Origin: Erysipelotrichaceae bacterium
GTDB taxonomy: Bacteria; Bacillota_I; Bacilli_A; Erysipelotrichales; Erysipelotrichaceae
Direction of reading: 5' to 3'
Assembly: GCA_900770275.1 (NCBI GenBank)
Contig: CAAGJS010000158.1
Location: 1-8,273, forward strand
Length of the DNA stretch: 8,273 nucleotides
In this document: positions 6,346 to 8,273 of the stretch, piece by piece
Layout of the letters: each line of letters begins with the position of its first letter
Position numbering within the stretch: the stretch's first letter is position 1
Translations under genes and position numbers: made by a program
Notes under the pieces: model-generated
The model's input: only the letters and a program-made list of their open reading frames with translations
What the model was told of the DNA's origin: nothing
Database searches by the model: none

Positions 6346-6373
6346 AAGAACGCGTTCGATAAGAACACGTTCT
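6346..6373 (+). repeat. Tandem palindromic repeat able to fold as a hairpin
   Basis: Two copies of AAGAACRCGTTC start at 6346 and 6361, a 15-base period. The first contains a perfect 10-bp palindrome (6348-6357) and the second an almost perfect one. Together they can form an 11-bp stem (6347-6357 with 6363-6373) with one C-A mismatch and loop GATAA. No T-run follows, so it is not a standard terminator. It lies 4 bases before tRNA-Glu. Confidence 0.6.
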
Positions 6374-6377
6374 GACT

Positions 6378-6455
6378 GGCGAGTTGGTGAAGCGGCTTAA
6401 CACACTGCCCTCTCAAGGCAGCATTTCACGGGTCCGAATCCCGTACTCGTCACCA
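6378..6455 (+). tRNA. tRNA-Glu (anticodon CUC)
   Basis: A full cloverleaf with encoded CCA. The acceptor stem is GGCGAGT/ACTCGTC with a G-U at 2-71. The D arm is GTG/CAC with loop AAGCGGCTTAA. The anticodon stem is CTGCC/GGCAG with loop CTCTCAA, so the anticodon CTC reads GAG. The variable loop has 6 bases, and the T stem ACGGG/CCCGT encloses loop TCCGAAT. The overall form resembles Bacillota tRNA-Glu. Position 55 is C rather than the nearly universal U. The D loop and variable loop are one base longer than in the B. subtilis tRNA-Glu I recall. Confidence 0.9.
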
Positions 6456-6466
6456 TATGTAATCAT

Positions 6467-6489
6467 GCAGACCTTCGGGCCTGCTTTTT
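6467..6489 (+). terminator. Intrinsic terminator after tRNA-Glu
   Basis: Stem GCAGACC/GGCCTGC (one A-C mismatch) with a TTCG tetraloop at 6467-6484, followed by TTTTT. It ends the tRNA-Glu transcript and, failing an earlier stop, that of infC-rpmI-rplT. Confidence 0.75.
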
Positions 6490-6521
6490 CTTTCCTGGTT
6501 TGAGGTAGGCAGATAACAGAA

Positions 6522-6546
6522 AAGCGGATTCTTTGCGAACCCGCTT
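6522..6546 (-). terminator. Intrinsic terminator of gltX (leftward)
   Basis: Reading leftward, AAGCGG pairs with CCGCTT (6 bp); after one mismatch, three more pairs close a 5-base loop. The T-rich tail TTTTCTG follows on the minus strand. It lies 24 bases past the gltX stop and faces the tRNA-Glu terminator. Confidence 0.65.
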
Positions 6547-6570
6547 ATGTTTGATAGCAATTGGTTTACT

Positions 6571-8034
6571 TTACTTCGCAGCTTCTTCCAGCTGAGCGAT
6601 GGAAAGATCCAGACGACGCAGCGTCTCATCCTTGCCCAGGATTGCAGCGATCTCAATCGCTCCGCCCGGCGTAAACTGCTTGCCCGTAATCGCTAAGCGA
6701 AGAGGGAAGAGTACCTGACCATTCTTGCGGCCAAGCGTCTTCGGAAGCTCCATCATTACCGCATGCAGATGTTCCTCAGACCAGTCATCTTCCTTTGCCA
6801 GCACATCGCGTCCAGCCTTCAAAGCCTCCAGAGCGATCGCCTCATCCGTCTTCATCTTCTTGTTTACATAGAGCGAAGAATCATAGGCAGGGAAGGTGTC
6901 GAAGAAGTCGAGCATTTCCGGAATCTCAACCAGCGTATCGGCACGCTGCTGAACAACCTTCGCAATGGCCTTCTTATCGAAGTCACCCTTAACGGCCTGA
7001 TCAATGTACGGCTTCACAAGTTCGTAATACGAATCCAGATCCATATTGCGCAGCCAAATACCGTTGATACTCTTGAGCTTCATCGGATCAAAGATCGCAC
7101 CCGACTGACCGATATGCTTTACATTGAAGGCCTGCACCAGTTCATCGAGCGTAAAGATTTCCTTGTTATCCTCTGGCGACCAGCCGAGCATTGCAATGTA
7201 ATTGAGAATCGCCTGAGGCAGATAGCCCTTCGCAACCAGATCCTGGAATGACGCATCGCCATTGCGCTTGCTCAGCTTGTTGTGCTCATCCTTCATGACC
7301 GGCGGGCAGTGGATGTAGCGCGGCTCCTTCCATCCGAAGGCGTTGTACATCAGCGTATACTTCGGCGTCGAGGAAAGATACTCCATGCCGCGAACAACAT
7401 CGGTAATGTCCATGAAATGGTCATCAATGACATTGGCAAAGTTGTAGGTAGGGAAGCCATCGCTCTTGATCAGAATCTGCTCATCCAGCGTCTCATTGTC
7501 AACCGTAATATGTCCGAATACTTCATCATCAAACGACGTCGTACCGGTTTCCGGAATGGTCTGACGAATGACAAACTTCTCGCCATTGGCAATGCGTGCT
7601 TCAGCATCTTCAATCGTCAGCTTCTTGCACGGATCATCGTACTTGAAGCTTTCGCCGCGGGCTTCCTGAACTTCGCGCTGCGCATTGATCATATCCTCAT
7701 CACAGAAGCAGTAGTGGGCACCACCCATACGGACAAGTTCCCTGGCATACTTCATGTAGATGCCGCTCTTAACCCGCTCCGACTGCACATAGGGGCCATA
7801 GGGGCCGCCCACATCCGGGCCCTCATCATGTTTCAGGTCGCACTGTGCAAGTGTCTGATAGATGATGTCCGTCGCACCTTCGACAAGGCGGTTCTGGTCC
7901 GTATCCTCAATTCTCAGAATAAATTTTCCTTCCGGGTCCTTCTTGGCAATCAGATAAGCCCACAGAGCCGTCCGCAGATTGCCGATATGCATATACCCCG
8001 TAGGACTCGGGGCAAAGCGTGTTCGAATAGCCAT
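6571..8034 (-). CDS. gltX: Glutamyl-tRNA synthetase
   Basis: A class I aminoacyl-tRNA synthetase that charges tRNA-Glu with glutamate. The 487-residue length is typical. The N-terminal catalytic domain has the HIGH-type motif H-I-G-N (16-19) within P-S-P-T-G-Y-M-H-I-G-N. L-R-I-E-D-T-D (40-46) and the KMSKS-type loop K-L-S-K-R (253-257) follow. The helical anticodon-binding domain fills the C-terminal third. C109-F-C111 and C136 match three of the four zinc ligands of E. coli GluRS, but the His position appears to be Lys138, so zinc binding is doubtful. The ATG at 8034 has AAAGGAG 8 bases upstream on its strand. In most Bacillota this enzyme is non-discriminating and also makes Glu-tRNA-Gln for GatCAB. 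That is likely here but not shown by the sequence alone. No T-box is seen, as the leader is too short. Confidence 0.97.
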   Translation of the reverse strand: MAIRTRFAPSPTGYMHIGNLRTALWAYLIAKKDPEGKFILRIEDTDQNRLVEGATDIIYQTLAQCDLKHDEGPDVGGPYGPYVQSERVKSGIYMKYARELVRMGGAHYCFCDEDMINAQREVQEARGESFKYDDPCKKLTIEDAEARIANGEKFVIRQTIPETGTTSFDDEVFGHITVDNETLDEQILIKSDGFPTYNFANVIDDHFMDITDVVRGMEYLSSTPKYTLMYNAFGWKEPRYIHCPPVMKDEHNKLSKRNGDASFQDLVAKGYLPQAILNYIAMLGWSPEDNKEIFTLDELVQAFNVKHIGQSGAIFDPMKLKSINGIWLRNMDLDSYYELVKPYIDQAVKGDFDKKAIAKVVQQRADTLVEIPEMLDFFDTFPAYDSSLYVNKKMKTDEAIALEALKAGRDVLAKEDDWSEEHLHAVMMELPKTLGRKNGQVLFPLRLAITGKQFTPGGAIEIAAILGKDETLRRLDLSIAQLEEAAK

Positions 8035-8063
8035 ACTGAAAACTCCTTTGATTTACGGCCCTA

Positions 8064-8069
8064 ATTTTA
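8064..8069 (-). promoter_or_regulatory. Probable -10 box of the gltX promoter
   Basis: TAAAAT on the minus strand, about 30 bases ahead of the gltX ATG, would start transcription near 8057. The -35 at 17 bases spacing (TTCCGT) is weak. The rest of the 8035-8197 gap shows no gene or clear terminator. Confidence 0.45.
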
Positions 8070-8156
8070 CCGCAAAGGGAAAAGAAACGGAACGCTCCCG
8101 TATTGTGATTCAAGCAAAATCCGGCACGAATTGTCGCGGAATCAGATAAAATACGC

Positions 8157-8184
8157 TTGCAAAAGAAAAACGTTGCGGTAGAAT
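8157..8184 (+). promoter_or_regulatory. Promoter of tRNA-Gln
   Basis: TTGCAA (8157-8162), a 16-base spacer and TAGAAT (8179-8184). Transcription would start near 8191, about 7 bases before the mature tRNA. An overlapping TAATAC is an alternative -10. Confidence 0.6.
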
Positions 8185-8197
8185 AATACCTGCGCAT

Positions 8198-8273
8198 TGG
8201 GATATAGCCAAGCGGTAAGGCAACTGGCTCTGAACCAGTCATTTCGGGAGTTCGAATCTCTCTATCCCAGCCA
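8198..8273 (+). tRNA. tRNA-Gln (anticodon CUG)
   Basis: A complete 76-base cloverleaf ending exactly at the window edge with GCCA. The acceptor stem is TGGGATA/TATCCCA, including the weak 1-72 pair typical of tRNA-Gln. The D arm is GCC/GGC. The anticodon stem is ACTGG/CCAGT with loop CTCTGAA, so the anticodon CTG reads CAG. The variable loop is CATTTC. The T stem GGGAG/CTCTC encloses the canonical TTCGAAT loop. More tRNAs may follow beyond the edge. Confidence 0.95.

Noticed and set aside
6348..6357. GAACGCGTTC as a LexA/DinR (SOS) box
   Set aside because: The Bacillota SOS box needs GAAC-N4-GTTC; here the gap is only 2 bases, and neither an SOS gene nor a repressor gene is adjacent.
6018..6416. 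A minus-strand frame of 132 codons over rplT and tRNA-Glu
   Set aside because: It runs across the tRNA and antisense to L20, with no ribosome site or domain.
7282..8064. A 260-codon open frame on the + strand opposite gltX
   Set aside because: It mirrors gltX, a certain gene. The peptide has no recognisable domain, and the frame is open because of codon bias on the other strand.
8035..8197. A T-box riboswitch ahead of gltX
   Set aside because: The predicted leader is only about 22 bases, and no T-box conserved sequence or terminator is seen on the minus strand.

Overview
The window reads as ordinary housekeeping chromosome from a Bacillota (Firmicutes) bacterium of moderate GC content. Genes are tightly packed, ribosome binding sites are of the AGGAGG type, and both TTG and ATG starts occur. 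The standard code is used, with TGA as a stop. Markers include an Asp23/Gls24-family protein, infC-rpmI-rplT behind a terminator-bearing leader, an RsmF-type methylase, and GluRS next to tRNA-Glu and tRNA-Gln. An Erysipelotrichia-like host is my best guess, but this is inference from the overall look and no database comparison was made. I see no mobile element, CRISPR array or phage gene, and no gene-free stretch longer than about 200 bases.

Layout. (1) At the left edge, the first 28 codons of a leftward gene resemble a TtcA-family PP-loop tRNA thiolase. (2) Diverging from it is a rightward, tightly coupled set: truB (tRNA pseudouridine 55 synthase), ribF (bifunctional riboflavin kinase/FAD synthetase), an RsmF-like 16S rRNA m5C methyltransferase, and a 456-residue RelA/SpoT-domain protein. 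The first three overlap by 4 bases at each junction. The fourth has its ribosome binding site across the preceding stop codon. (3) An Asp23/YloU-like gene has its own strong extended -10 promoter. (4) infC-rpmI-rplT follows, preceded by a promoter, a structured leader (probably the L20 autoregulatory leader) and an intrinsic terminator. (5) tRNA-Glu(CUC), then gltX on the opposite strand, then tRNA-Gln(CUG) at the right edge. Facing terminators separate tRNA-Glu from gltX.

Theme. Nearly everything serves translation: tRNA and rRNA modification, initiation factor IF3, large-subunit proteins L35 and L20, and charging of tRNA-Glu. In bacteria that use the transamidation route, GltX also charges tRNA-Gln. 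The parts most worth a second look are the divergent RelA/SpoT-like protein, which lacks several normally conserved synthetase residues and has a long helical extension of unknown function; a tRNA-Glu with C instead of U at position 55 (the TruB target); the placement of gltX between two C34 isoacceptor tRNAs; and a tandem palindrome just ahead of tRNA-Glu. I found no clear evidence of a wholly new multi-gene system.
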